In this document: positions 20,870-32,789 of the stretch, in pieces
Layout: each line of letters begins with the position of its first letter
Numbering within the stretch: the stretch's first letter is position 1
Source: Sorghum bicolor
Taxonomy: Eukaryota; Streptophyta; Magnoliopsida; Poales; Poaceae
Length of the DNA: 64,000 nt
Assembly: GCF_000003195.3 (NCBI RefSeq)
Contig: NC_012873.2
Span: 2,193,894 to 2,257,893, forward strand
Direction: 5' to 3'
Program-made: the position numbers and the translations under genes
The notes under the pieces: generated by a model
What the model was told of the DNA's origin: nothing
Seen by the model: only the letters and a program-made list of their open reading frames with translations
Database searches by the model: none

Positions 20870-22600
20870 AAGGTGAGCGACCGGTTTGGTCGGTGCTGCT
20901 TCAATGCAAGACTATCATCCGCGACCGCTGACGAAGTTGATGTGCTTTGTCCAGAGGATGGCGCCTCTCGTAGAGTATGTAGCGGCTCCGCCGGACCGCC
21001 CCGTTATATCTATGAGTTGGCAATCTCTTCAAGCCCAAGTCCACCAGAGCCTACAACAAACCAAGACCTCAAACTATCGGATCTAGTTCAATGCCAAAAA
21101 CTAGCCTGATTGGTCAGAGCTACCATCTCCGTGCTCTCCTGCCATCAATTTCCGATGTGTGTGGGACTAAACCTAATAGCTAGCTTCCTCGTGGCTCTAG
21201 CATGTTCAACTACTACCCGTATATATGATGGCATATCATAGTACTATCATTTTAAGAATGAAAGCGCTTGCTCTCCTAGTCCCCTCTGTAAAATTATATA
21301 TGTTAATTAAGTATTGAGTGAAAAGACCACGTTGAAGATGAGTAGATCTTGACCATTGTTATACTCTATGTACTGCAATCGTAGGTAGGCCATACATAAA
21401 TATTGGTGTTTGTCAGCACAAAGGTTTTGGCATGCAACAGGCAACAGGCAAGTGTGTGCATGTTAATCACTTGCACATGCACTTTGCGGACTTGATTTTC
21501 TTGGTGTTAATCATAGACATAGTTCTTGATTTTCTTGCAGATGCCACCGCAATATAATGTGTCATTGTAGGTAGGCCATATATATATTATTGACCATAGT
21601 TGTTCTCAAGTACATTAGCATCGGCCATATATATAATATATTGGCGTTTGCAGGAATGCAACAATGTAATGCGTTCTTACTCCTCAGTAGTCAGTATACA
21701 ATGTTTGGCGCCATGAGACATTGGCTCATGAGGACATGTAGATTAATGACGTCATGAGACATTGGTTGCAAGAAGCGCCACCATATTGTAAGCTATAATG
21801 CATACACTCATCACGTAGAGGGGTGTCACAGATGGAAAAGAGACTCGATATAAATGGAAATAACATATAGAGTAATTGATCGATAAGTTCAGCGCAGTCA
21901 CATCGATAGAGATAATAGATTCTCATATGAGTATTGTGTTAGAAATGAACTAGTAGAGAAAGTGCAAGGGCATATAATTTTTATTAGTTATAGGTACTGC
22001 ATAAAAACAAACTTCTATTATTTGCATCGATCTTTTAAAATTCTAGCACATGCAATTTTCAGTACATAGAAATTAAGTGAGGTACCAAATTTCTGTACAT
22101 AGACATTACTTTTTGTACCTCCCAAGTTATAAATTGTGATACCTCTTGGCACGTTCCCTTGTTCATAGGTGCACATGCAGCTGAGCATTGGACATTGTCA
22201 GGATTCAAGTATTTGCTCTGGATGGCCACACGACGACAAGAAGAATAGTGTTCCTAATATAGAACAAGAAATTAAAAGGAAAGAAAAAAAATCAATTTAC
22301 TAAATTGCTTTTTAGAGTACCACCAGATCGAAGGATAATGCAAGTGCAGGTTGTAAAAAGATGTGGTTGATGTCTCAAATAGCTCCATGAACTACAGAGG
22401 AAACGATAGAGTTGTTTTTTCCAACGTTAAACAACTAAATTGCTCGAATGTGAGTGCTCGGGTCATTTTGCTTAGGTTTGTTTTGTCAGTAATACATTTC
22501 GGATGCAGGATTAATTTGGCGTGAAAAGGAGAGATCATCACACATTGTGCAAAGCAGCTAGCAGTGCTGATTGTTACTTAATTGGACGCCCTCTTCATTA
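20870..22600. other. Duplicated non-coding blocks, no strong miR2118-like site
   Basis: The 22010-22340 stretch (TAAGTGAGGTACCAA, CAAGTTATAAATTGTGA, AATATAGAACAAGAAATTAAAAG) repeats blocks at 10200-10430, 15400-15790 and 24950-25290. A poor motif relative (CTTAGGTTTGTTTTGTCAG near 22471) may be a decayed site. Confidence 0.5.
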
Positions 22601-22858
22601 GTTTAGTTAGCACTTGGCTGCAGGCTACTAGCTTCAGAACGTAAGTGCTGATACAGTTGGAAGAAACAATTAAAGGAGTTGCTCATAGACTTTGCATAGG
22701 TCCTTTTTTTTACCTAGAGTTGAAGGGACAAATATCATGGCATCTAAGCATCGCAACAAGACCGAAATGCAAAGGTCTAGACTTCAGAGATTACAACGAG
22801 GCCTCTGACTAGATGAACTATATATATATACTTGCTTGGCTAGGACATCAGGTACAAC

Positions 22859-22866
22859 TATAAATA
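22859..22866 (+). promoter_or_regulatory. TATA box of PHAS-like block C
   Basis: TATAAATA in GGTACAACTATAAATAGGG, 339 bp before site 9, followed by a GA-rich stretch. Confidence 0.5.
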
Positions 22867-22901
22867 GGGATCGGTGATAGTCGATGCATGCTTCACACAC
22901 A

Positions 22902-22936
22902 CAGAGAGAGAGAGCTAGAGAGAGAGAGAGAGAGTA
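22902..22936. repeat. GA-rich microsatellite
   Basis: Repeated AG dinucleotides with one interruption (CTAG). Block A has a shorter GAGAGAGAGAGTAGAG at the equivalent position. Confidence 0.85.
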
Positions 22937-23197
22937 CACATACACTAGGGGTCCTTCTTGCACAACATCACGTATGTTTCATGTTTTAGACCTTCCCAGA
23001 GCGAAGGTGCAGCTAACATATAAGAAATCGGGGTGCATTACATATGCTTGCGATGCTTTAGAAGACACACTGCACAGGAGGAGCATAGCTTCTCGTTTCT
23101 TTAGTGCTCGCCTAGCTCATTATTCTCCATTCACATGTTTCCCACCCCTCCCCCCCCAAAAAAAATATTATTCTCCATTCGCATGATGACCTTAGCT

Positions 23198-23219
23198 TAG
23201 GCTTGGGAGTCACGGGGAA
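23198..23219 (+). promoter_or_regulatory. miR2118-like target site 9
   Basis: TAGGCTTGGGAG-TCACGGGGAA matches 17 of 22 positions. Block flanks are shared with sites 4 and 7. A degenerate motif relative at about 23688 (TAGGCTTGCGAG, then CATCACCGAA) lies about 490 bp on. Confidence 0.58.
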
Positions 23220-23894
23220 GACATAGGTCAGTCTTTCATGACACACTTGCAGGGTGCAGCTCCTTGCCAGGTCCTCATACCATTGCCGAGGTCTTGTCCA
23301 CCGTTCATGCGCTGCTATGAATATATATGATCCAGGCTGCGGGAATAGGTCTGATTGCGGAGGCGGGTGGACTGGTGGAGCAGATGTTGCACGTTCACCT
23401 AGGATTGAATAGATCTGATAGCATGTTGGTACTCACATGGACATGGGCCATTATATTGTTTGTGTAAGAATGCTGGATCGGATGGACGTTGGATAAAAAT
23501 AATGTCCCATGGATAGTGAAATGCTGATAAATTAGCTGAGTTAATTGTGTAGCATGGACCTGACTTTTCTAATTTGTAATAACAAAAATCGCGGATATAA
23601 ATAGCACTTGCATAATATTGCTTCAAAATATACATAACCATATACAAATCTGTGTTGGCTAATTTTCTGCATCTCTGCATCTAAGTTTAGGCTTGCGAGT
23701 ATCATCACCGAATCTGAATGGTCACATGCTGAGAGTAGTCCTTTCACCATTTCCACTAGTAATATACGAACTGAATAACTACAATAACTTAATTACTTTC
23801 ACCATCTATGTTCAGGCTTCAGTTTTCATGAATTGAATAACTACAAGAACTATTTAATTACTTTCACCCATTTCCACTAGTAATTAATTGTTAA

Positions 23895-24060
23895 GGTCAT
23901 CCTCAATGGGAGTTTCATAAACCAGTTTTCAACACATTCATATTTTAAAAACAGTGCATATGAGTTTCATGGGGATAAAACTCTCTCTACTCCCATGAAA
24001 CTCTTATCATCTCTGTGCTACATCAACATATTTAATATGCATGAAACTCTAATGAAACCC
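23895..24060. mobile_element. MITE of the GGCCAGTCTCAATGC / GTTTCATGGGG family
   Basis: 166 bp, flanked by TAA (23892-23894, 24061-24063), with body GAGTTTCATGGGGATAAAAC shared with the nested element at 1646-1812. Confidence 0.75.
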
Positions 24061-24154
24061 TAAGAGAACCTGCCAGACATGTGATAAATAAAATCGAGTT
24101 GTTGTAATTTGCACCTGACCCAAACTCCAAATTGAGGGTCCAAGTGCGTCCATC

Positions 24155-24162
24155 TATAAAAG
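24155..24162 (+). promoter_or_regulatory. TATA box upstream of site 10
   Basis: TATAAAAG in CCATCTATAAAAGGGAATGC, 130 bp before site 10. The spacing is close to that of sites 8 and 14. Confidence 0.5.
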
Positions 24163-24175
24163 GGAATGCCCCATG

Positions 24176-24358
24176 CTTGGTAAGATGCGCTCTGCTCCTG
24201 CTTGGCTTTGCATTGCCCTGCTCCCGGTTTCAGTGCTCATGAGCTCATCCTCATTCATTCTGGCCACTAGGCCTGAGATTGTATTCGGCATTGGAGTCAC
24301 CGGGAATTATTTGTGGACAACTAATACGTTGCTTCTTCAGCAACAAAAACTGTCATGA
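24176..24358 (+). other. Small signal-peptide-like ORF overlapping site 10 (probably fortuitous)
   Basis: A short frame runs to the TGA at 24356. From its internal Met at 24185 it reads MRSAPAWLCIALLPVSVLMS, which looks like a secretion signal, followed by a 30-residue tail with no cysteines. The motif itself encodes FGIGVTGN. The paralogue near site 5 keeps part of this frame (GNLWTT), but most other copies have stops or shifts. I recognise no peptide family. I record it as the main alternative to a non-coding reading. Confidence 0.2.
24285..24306 (+). promoter_or_regulatory. miR2118-like target site 10
   Basis: TCGGCATTGGAG-TCACCGGGAA matches 17 of 22 positions. The flanks GTGCTCATGAGCTCATCC and TTGTGGACAACTA are shared with site 5. 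Confidence 0.6.
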
Positions 24359-25536
24359 CATGGCAATTACAATTGTGTGTGTGAACAGAACATGGTCACG
24401 TTTTTTTAATCTCTAGAATTAATGCATTACATTTACCTGGGCAGCCTGGCTATAGGTCTCCAAACCGGCGCCGCATTTCGGTTTGATCAGTCCAATGTAA
24501 TAGTTTAACTTTTAGTACACTAGGTAGAATCTGAGCATCCATATAAAACTCTTCTAACCTCTTAGGGCACTGCTAGGCATGTTGTATTAAACTTTTTCTC
24601 TATCTTAATACAAAGATGCACAAACTTTTTGTGTGATAAAAAAACAAAGTGGGAGAAAGACTTAGTTGAAGAAACAAACAGGTTTTAAATTTTGGTTTGT
24701 GCCTGAAATTATCCAAATCCGTGGAATGCCGTTGAGATCTGTATAACTTCAACAAAAGATATGATTTTCTAGAATTCTAAAAAAGAAATATGCTTTTCTA
24801 AAATTTTTAGACCTCAACATAATATTACCAATGATGTATGACTACAAGAGTTTAATTTAACAAGTTCATTAAAAAATTGTAAAAATATAATAATATACAA
24901 ATTTGGGAGTCAAAATGTAGATTAATGATGTCATTAGACATTGGTACTAAAAACAAATTTATAATATTCATACCTTTATTAAATTCTAGCATGTGGAGAG
25001 GGACGGCTCGTACCTTCCATGTTATAAATTGTGATACCTTGACACCTCGTGGTACATCTCGGTACATTCCTTTTTGTTCATAGGTGCACATGCAGCTGAA
25101 CACTTGATACTGTCAGAATTCAAGTTTTTGGTGTTGGATGGTTGCGACAAGAATACTATCTTTTCCCAATATCGACCGAGAAATTAAAAGGGCGACAAAA
25201 AATATCGACCGAGAAATCAAGTTGCTTTGGAGTACCCGATCCAAAGGACAAGTGCAACTATAAGAAGGAGATCTGGTGATTGATGCCTCAATATACAGAG
25301 GAAACACCCCCCCCCCCTCCCCCGGCTGCTTGAATTGAATGTGCTTTTAACTGCCCGGCTCATTCTCCATCCCTCTGTGCCGAGCGTGCATATATTAGGG
25401 TTGTCGATGAGTAGGAAATTATAGGGATGCAATGCAAATCTCTTCATGCCCAGTTTTGTGTTTCTAGCTTCAATTCTTGTATGTTTCTCTGCCCGGGTGG
25501 CTCATTCTATGTTCTTGTTATATCTTATTAGCTAGA

Positions 25537-25558
25537 TAGGCTTGGGAGTCACCTGGAA
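25537..25558 (+). promoter_or_regulatory. miR2118-like target site 11
   Basis: TAGGCTTGGGAG-TCACCTGGAA matches 17 of 22 positions. The following TTTTGACATAGATCCATG resembles that after site 6. Confidence 0.58.
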
Positions 25559-25779
25559 TTTTGACATAGATCCATGTGCCCTTTGTGGAGCACAATTGTC
25601 TCGTCCTCATCATGCAACGTGATTCTAGGGCACCGGTCCAGGTGAAGCTTCTAAGATCCGGGGTCTAGTAAGCACCATTTACTCAAACATTGCATGGCAG
25701 ATTGTGGACTTGGGATCCCCGTTGCAAGATGGCCACTGGAGTCTCGAGACTAAGGATGCAAGCGGCGGCGGGCCAACCA

Positions 25780-26545
25780 CTAAACCCGCTGGGCTAACCC
25801 ACACCGCAACCCACTTAAACCAGTGCTGCAAACCCACTATTCTCGAGCGGCTCAACGCGGCTCGTCCATGCAGCCCAGCGGCGCCGCAATAACCCGCAAA
25901 GGAGTGGGTGCGATTGCAAAGGGTGGATAGAGGACGAACCCATGCAGTAGCTAACACCGGCCTACGCTGGCACCATGCGCAGAGCTGTGCCTCTGGCCGA
26001 GCTGACTATGTCGTGTCTTTGTTGTTCGTGCCCCGTGCTGAGCCGGCTCCTACCTACCGGTCGCGGAGCCAATACATGGCAAGCATGACAGGTACGTGAC
26101 GGTTGCCTGCATGACATCGCGCCGCGCGATGGCGTTTCTCCACGCTTACTCGTTGATGGCCATTTGCCATGCCTTTTCAATTCCTGCTAACCTTGCTTGG
26201 TGGTTGCTTCATTGCTTTGCCAGACGAAGGACGCATTCAAAGGGAAATTTTATCTACCACGTGATATGCGCCGCCGCCCAATGTGCCTGTGCATCAACTA
26301 TTTATAAATTATCATAGCAAGTCTAGTTTGTGTAACTAGATGAATCCGATCGCTGAAGATATCCGTGACAGAGAGGCGTTGCAGTAGTTAAGAAGTTTGT
26401 CTGTAAGTGGTGCTACAAGCAGCGTTGTGCGGGCTGCCGCATAAACCCGCAAAAGCAAGCGGCGTTTTGCGGTCTGCCGCACGCACCCGAAAAATCTCTC
26501 ACGGCTCATGCGGACGCGGGGCGGGCTGAGCACCGCCGCCCCACT
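25780..26545. other. GC-rich island with AACCCGC subterminal-type motifs, possible hAT-like remnant
   Basis: The two edges carry repeated AAACCCGC or GCGGGTTT-type motifs (25789, 25886, 26439) and GCGGGCTGCCGC / GCGGTCTGCCGC, separated by ordinary sequence. Clusters of such short motifs mark the ends of some hAT and Mutator elements. I could not find matching terminal repeats or a target duplication. Confidence 0.3.
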
Positions 26546-27017
26546 TGCATCGTGACTCGAGACACATAGCAAACCTGTAGTTTTTTATGCCTGGTCGGAG
26601 GCCAGCCAGGTGATAATAAGATCCTAAATCGTGGACATGTTTGTTATTCCTCCAAGCCATATTGACAGTATCGTCGTATCGATGCCAAGTTGCTAACTGT
26701 GTAAGCTGACTACTGACTCCCTTTAATATATTTCTTTTGCCATTTTTTAGTTTTAAATTGAGATGTACTCCAATCCGTATGAGAGAAAACATGTGTTCAT
26801 CCGTTAGCACTCATGTGAGAAAAATAGATAGACTGATTCACTTAGAAAGTTAGTTAAACAGGTTATTCATACATGAAACATTATTGCATAAATATAGCTG
26901 TGCCAACCTTTTGAGGTACATGGAACAGTAGAGAGCACTTCTCTCCTCCCCCCCCCCCACCCACCCCACACACAACCAAGTATCCAATAATGTAGGCAAC
27001 CTGGTATAGGTGAAATA

Positions 27018-27283
27018 CTCTATCCAAAAATAAGTGCATATCTCATTTATTGAGACATCAAACTTTTTAACTTTAAACAAATATATACTCAAAAGCACTA
27101 ATCTTTATGATATGTACTAAATATCATTACATTGATTATGGAAAAAATTAACTTTCTAATAATTAAACATATTTGGATATACAAATATTAATATTATTTC
27201 CTATATAACTATAACTACTTAAATTTTTAGAAAGTTTGACTTTTCAAAAAGTGAGATGTGCGTTTATTTTGAGATGGTGGAAG
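27018..27283. mobile_element. Stowaway MITE
   Basis: The ends CTCTATCCAAAAATAAGTGC and GCGTTTATTTTGAGATGGTG are inverted relatives, flanked by TA at 27016-27017 and 27284-27285. The interior is AT-rich and non-coding. Confidence 0.8.
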
Positions 27284-27655
27284 TATCTTTTAAGAAAAAA
27301 AAACTCCCAGCTATTATCCTCAATAAAATTAAAATGTTTCTAATTTTCTAGACTTCTACCAATTGAAGTTTATTTCGAATAATGAAAAGACCACTTATTA
27401 GATGAGTTAGAGCTTCACCATTACTGTTCCCCAGTACATTAGCCCCATTGTAGGTAGGCCATATATATAATGGCTTTGCAGGCATTTAGAAATGTGTTCT
27501 CACTTCTGTACAAAGTTTGGTACTGCTAAACATGCCTTCCCCCCCCCCCCCCCCCCACACACACAGAGCAAAATATGAAACTATATATGTTGCTTTGGAC
27601 CTGCATAGACCCTAAAAAAAGTTTGCAAGATTAGTGCTATATATATATATCTCAG

Positions 27656-27899
27656 GGCCTTGTTTACTTCCATCCCAAAACCCAAAAATTTTTAAGATTC
27701 TCCGTCACATCGAATCTTTAGACACATTCATGAAGTATTAAATATTGGCAAAAATAAAAACTAATTGCACAGTTTGGTCGGAATTTACGAGACGAATCTT
27801 TTAAGCCTAGTTAGTCCATAGTTGGACAATAATTACCACAAACAAACGAAAGTGCTACAGTGTCACGGAAATTTTCAGTCTAGGAACTAAACACAGCCC
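27656..27899. mobile_element. GGCCTTGTTTA-family MITE
   Basis: About 244 bp with ends GGCCTTGTTTACTTCC and GGAACTAAACACAGCCC, and the family body AGATTCTCCGTCACATCGAA and GAGACGAATCTTTTAAGCC. The same family occurs at 31649, 57250 and 58200. Confidence 0.82.
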
Positions 27900-28122
27900 A
27901 GGAAAATAAAAACAGAGTCTTCATGGCATATGTTTGTAAAAAACATAAAAGTAAATGATATTTTATACTCTTGAGCCGCGAGCGACGCTGGTTATATATG
28001 GGTGTTAGACCCCATATATATGCTTTGGATGAAGATATACACAGTGCATATGCACGCCTCGCAAGAGCAGAGCAGCTACCAGCTATATGGGTGTTATACC
28101 CAGTAGTGCTCAAGAGCAGCTT

Positions 28123-28144
28123 TGGGCATTGGAGTCACCAGGAA
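28123..28144 (+). promoter_or_regulatory. miR2118-like target site 12
   Basis: TGGGCATTGGAG-TCACCAGGAA matches 17 of 22 positions. The upstream phrase GCTTTGGATGAAGATATA is shared with site 8, and the downstream phrase GCGACAGCTAAGGC with sites 2 and 8. Confidence 0.6.
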
Positions 28145-29029
28145 TTTGTGAAGAACTAAGCAGGTGTTTAGCACTACCAGACGCATCACACAGCTAGCGG
28201 CATAATCGGGCCTGTTGCTGCACATGTTTAGCTAGGTTGCTTTCGGCATGAGTAGTGGTGCAGGACCTGATGCTGCGACAGCTAAGGCACTGACATGGCA
28301 GCCGCAGCCGTCCACGAACTTGAGCCGCTTTCAGGAACCTTAACACGGCCGCTTCTAATTTTCCTCAGAATTTACATCTTTGCCACAGAGGGAAGATGAC
28401 TTTGCTTAAAAGATCGAGTCAAACAATTCATTTTGTTTCCTTGGGTCTCTCTTGATTTTCGAGTGGTTCATTCAACATGCAAGGACCTCTTTGGAAGATA
28501 GAAATTTCATAGGAATTGTGTAGAAATTTTATAGGAACAATCAGTCCTTTTAATCGTTTTTTATAGGAAAAAATGCTGGAAATTGGAAAGAAAATCCTTA
28601 ATTCCAAAGGGGGAATAATACTTTTGTCTTTTAGCTGAGAATAAATCCTAAAATAGCTAGTGGTGATGGCTGGTATCTCTACGTACGCCTATATTTTTAT
28701 GTCCAATGGTGGTAATCATAAGTATTCATGTCTGAATATAAACATAGCTAACAGAAATTAAACTAAATTTAACAGCTACGTGGTGTATACACAAGGAAGT
28801 GCTCGATCAGCGCCTATATATATCTATGTTTGATGGTATTTCTATGATGAAGTGCTGCACAGCAAATCTGAAAATCACATGCTCTTCTCTGGGTTTAGCT
28901 TTTAGGGAGAGGTCTGCTTGCATTAGGCTTACCATCCAGTGATCTCCTGCATGTGTGATGGTTCTTTTTCTTTATCTGGTGCTCAATCGGCTCATCCACA
29001 ATTCTATTGTATGACCGATCGATCGAGCT

Positions 29030-29051
29030 TAGGTTTGGTAGTCACCGAGAA
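29030..29051 (+). promoter_or_regulatory. miR2118-like target site 13
   Basis: TAGGTTTGGTAG-TCACCGAGAA matches 16 of 22 positions. The downstream GACATAGATCCATGCTTCAC is shared with sites 11 and 16 in part. Confidence 0.52.
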
Positions 29052-29883
29052 TTTGGACATAGATCCATGCTTCACGATGCTGTAGCACATAGAGCCGCAC
29101 AGGCTGGTTGGCATCGCACTCATGTCTAGGCATCTAGCCCTGTTGATTCACCATCAGTGGGACGACGCAGCATTTCCTCTTGTGGCAAACAAGCAAGCAT
29201 TTCATAGAACTGAATACAATTATTTCAAGTCCTAAGCTGTACTGTGTGGCTAGTTGAAGGAAGACCAAGAAAATACAACTTATATTATTGACCGAATTGA
29301 ATTGTCCATTGATTATATATATGCATGACTATTTGCTGATCGAGTACATATATAGTGGTTCCCCTTTTCTTTTCATTTCTTATGGCACTTTTTTAGTTTT
29401 TAATAATAGAGACATTGAGATTTAAGACAAAACGTCATGTATTAATTATTCCTTGATTATCAGTCATGTAAAAAATTCATAGGACTAGTAATTCATATAG
29501 AAGCTGGGTAAATTCACCTAGCTTCTATATGAATTAGATTTTTTTTCATACATGTTTAAACATAGTCCAATCTAGCCAATCTGGGTAAATAATAATGTTT
29601 AAACATGCAAAAAAATTTCATACATATACATGGAAATGGAACCATTGCATATATACTGCATTTGACAGGGGAGAGCGAGAGCACATCTTTTTCTTTGCCA
29701 GTACCCAATATTTGCTAACCTGATCACAGTATATATACTATCATTCATTTAATTTTAAGAACATGTTTTCTGCTATTACCCTCAACGAACTTAACTGTTA
29801 CGTAAGTATTAATTCAGTGAAAATTAAAGGCCGCTTTGATGAGTTAGACCGTGACCATAATTATTCTTCAAGTATATACATTA

Positions 29884-30840
29884 GGCCAGTCTCAATGGGG
29901 TTTCATAGAGAGTGTCATGCACATTTAATAAGGTGCCACATCATCAGATCTACACTTTTTGCATGAAACGAAGAGGAGAGAGAATATATTCGTTTCATCC
30001 CCACGACACGAGCTGAGCAGCGTTACCAAGGCCGTGAAACGCGACGAAACTCCCATTGAGAGGCTCCTTTCGTTTCATCGAGTCCGATTTTCTTCTTCGT
30101 TCGTGCATGCATCGTCACGGTGGACGCCGGCCAGAGGACCTTCGTTGCGGACGTGACCTCCGTCACGGGAGCCGGCCGCGGGAGGGGAAGCCAACTGCGA
30201 CCTCCGTCGCGGGTGCCGTCGTTGTGGTGTGGGGCCGCCTCCGTCACTGTCGCGAGCGAGACTACCTCCGCCACTGCGAAATCCTCCGCTATTGGAGCAG
30301 TCGTGTCACGGTTGCCTCTGTCGCCAACAGGTCCTCCGCCTCGCTGGCGTTGGACGCGCAGGCTCTGCCTCCGCCGGACGCGTGAGCTCCGCCTCCACCT
30401 GACGCGCGGGCTAGCTCCGCCTCCGCCGGACGCGCGGGCTCTGCCTTCACCGGACATGCGAGCCGGACGTACAAGCTCCACGTCTGCCGGACACGAGCTC
30501 CGCCTTTGCCGGACACGCGAGCTCCGCCTCCGCCTCACACGCGGGCTGGCTCTGCCTCCGCCAGACGCGCGGGCTCCGCCTTCACCGGACATGCGAGTTC
30601 ATCAAGTCACAGTGACGAGAAGGATGCGGCCTCCACTCCATGCTCGGCCAGATCCATGGAAGTCGCGGTGACAAGAATGATGCGAGGAAGAGAGAGATGA
30701 TAGGGACAGGTGGGACCCGTGAATAATAAAATAAACCATGAAATCGTTCTATGAAATTTTGCATTGTGGAAAAGATCTGTTTCATGTCAAAGTTTCATAT
30801 ATTGGAAATTGAGAGATGAAACTCTCTATTGAGACTGGCC
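29884..30840. mobile_element. Enlarged MITE carrying a GC-rich payload
   Basis: The ends GGCCAGTCTCAATGGGGTTT and ACTCTCTATTGAGACTGGCC are inverted and TTA flanks both sides (29881-29883, 30841-30843), so the boundaries are firm. Short relatives are about 166 bp; this one is 957 bp. The extra sequence (about 30100-30660) is very GC-rich, with degenerate repeats of GGACGCGCGGGCTCCGCCT. ORFs of up to 189 residues there are products of the repeat. It could be an acquired host fragment or the fuller parent of the MITE family. Confidence 0.82.
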
Positions 30841-31251
30841 TTAGCGTCATTGTAGTTGTATATTTAGTAGGCATGCAGCGATAAGAAGTTTTGGCATGCA
30901 ACATTGTGCCATGATAATAATCACTTGCACATGCGCTTGGCAGACCTATATATAAAATTTCTTGGTTATTAATCATGATTTCCCCCATTTTATTTCCCGG
31001 AGAAAAAGGACAAGAAAAGAAAGCTATATACATTTGTAACTTTAATATGGACCTGACTGTAGAGACAAGATCTTTTTTTGAGCGACAATCTTGCTAGAAA
31101 TAAATAGGAGATGCATGACTGATGCTTTCATATATACATGCACTCCATCTCCATGAGGATGACCAAAATTTCCTGGCACCCTGCTTGTCCATATTTAGTG
31201 CTCGATCAGTTCATTATTCATTTTATTTGTCTCTCTCTCTGTATCTGAGCT

Positions 31252-31273
31252 TAGGCTTGGGAGTTGTCAGGAT
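31252..31273 (+). promoter_or_regulatory. miR2118-like target site 14
   Basis: TAGGCTTGGGAG-TTGTCAGGAT matches 16 of 22 positions. It is a paralogue of site 3 by flanking sequence. A TATA-like AATAAATAGG lies about 150 bp upstream. Confidence 0.45.
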
Positions 31274-31648
31274 TTTGTGTGCTAGATTACAAGTTGAGAA
31301 GACAGCAGGTATCAATAGAAGCGCGCTCATTAGTCTTAGTGCTCATGTAGAGACAGAACACCTCCGCTCCAGAACCAAAAAGCAGTAAAGGAATTTTTCA
31401 TCACTCATCAAAAGCTTGGTGGTTTGTATTCTGTGCTATGAAGACTTTCTCATAGCTGCATCCTGTAATTCTCTCCGCTTAATGAAAAGCAGGTTAATAT
31501 ATTCCCCGATCGTGAAAAAAAGCAGCAAAACAAACAGAGCCAAATGCAAAGCTAGACAGATTAAAGGGAAGTGAGATTATTTAGTCCAAATACCCATTAT
31601 TGGTCCTGCTTTTTAGAAGAAGTTTTGAGTTTGTTGGGTAACTAGCTT

Positions 31649-31894
31649 GGCCCTGTTTAGTTCACCTCAAAATTCAAAAACTTTTGAAGACTTTCCGTCA
31701 CATGCATCAAATCTTATGGCATATGCATGGAGCATTAAATATTGATTAAAAAATAATTAATTGTATATTTTATCTGTAATTTGCGAGACGAATCTTTTGA
31801 GCCTAGTTAGTTCATAATTGGATAATAATTACCAAATATAAATAAAAATACTACAGTAGCTAAACACAAATTTTTTCATGAACTAAACCAGGCC
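31649..31894. mobile_element. GGCCCTGTTTAG-family MITE
   Basis: 246 bp with ends GGCCCTGTTTAGTTCACC and ATGAACTAAACCAGGCC. The body GCGAGACGAATCTTTTGAGC is the family signature. Confidence 0.85.
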
Positions 31895-32633
31895 TTACAA
31901 GCTGAAGAACACAGCAGAATGCAGTCGTCAAGGCACTTCCCCTCTAAACGAAACAGAAAGAGAACAAGGAACCAGAAGAAACATAGCACACATCAGCTAT
32001 TCCTGCCTGACTTGCTCTCGCGAACTTATGCTCCATTTCTGTTTTTCTCTTTATGTTCCTGCAGAGGTTCAAGTTCTCTCTAAATAAATCTGATTTTGTC
32101 GTGGCTTCATTCTTACATGGAAGTGCTTTACTATAACAAGAGAGGTCCCTCCTCCTCCTTCAAGAAGCCTAGTTGGCTGGTTTTGGTAGATAATGTCAAA
32201 ATGATGGTGTCTTGTTAACTTGCATTACGTTCAAAGGGGACAAGAGGTGTGGTTTTGTAGAGATTTTAATTAGCGATATTGCTGTTCTCCATTGGTGTTT
32301 TCCACAACTTTTCTTGTTTCCTGAAAAAAAAAAGATATTGCTCTTTTCAAGTAGAAATTCTACTTCCATTTCCCCTATCATGGATGGCTTTTGCACCTGT
32401 ATGTTTCGTAGAGATTGTTGTCGCCATCCCAAACTGAAGTAGCCACCATATCACGAGCAGGCCATACACTGCGCCTCCTTTCTTATTGCTGAAACAGAGA
32501 TCAAAGAACAGTTGTAGCAAGTGTCTTCGTTGTAATGCATGATTGTGAACTCTGATCTACTGAGGGAAGTAAATTGATCTCATCATTAATTAAGCAGTAA
32601 ATCAATTAAATGATTTGCCATATATCCTCTATA

Positions 32634-32655
32634 TGGGCATTGGAGTCACCACGGA
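32634..32655 (+). promoter_or_regulatory. miR2118-like target site 15 (weak)
   Basis: TGGGCATTGGAG-TCACCACGGA matches 15 of 22 positions. The last bases look disturbed by a 2-base insertion, so it may be inactive. Confidence 0.35.
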
Positions 32656-32789
32656 GAAGGCATTTCGTTGTGCTTACCAGTAATCTCCTGCATGCGTGAT
32701 GCCTAGCTTGTCTTGGTCCTTTTTCTTTGTCTAGTGCTCGATCGGCTGATCCTCAGCTCCATTCGATCGTAGACCGATCCGATGGAGCA

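Noticed and set aside
30023..30671. Overlapping 183- and 189-residue ORFs on both strands
   Set aside because: They lie in the GC-rich repeat payload of a MITE and are open in several frames at once, with no domain.
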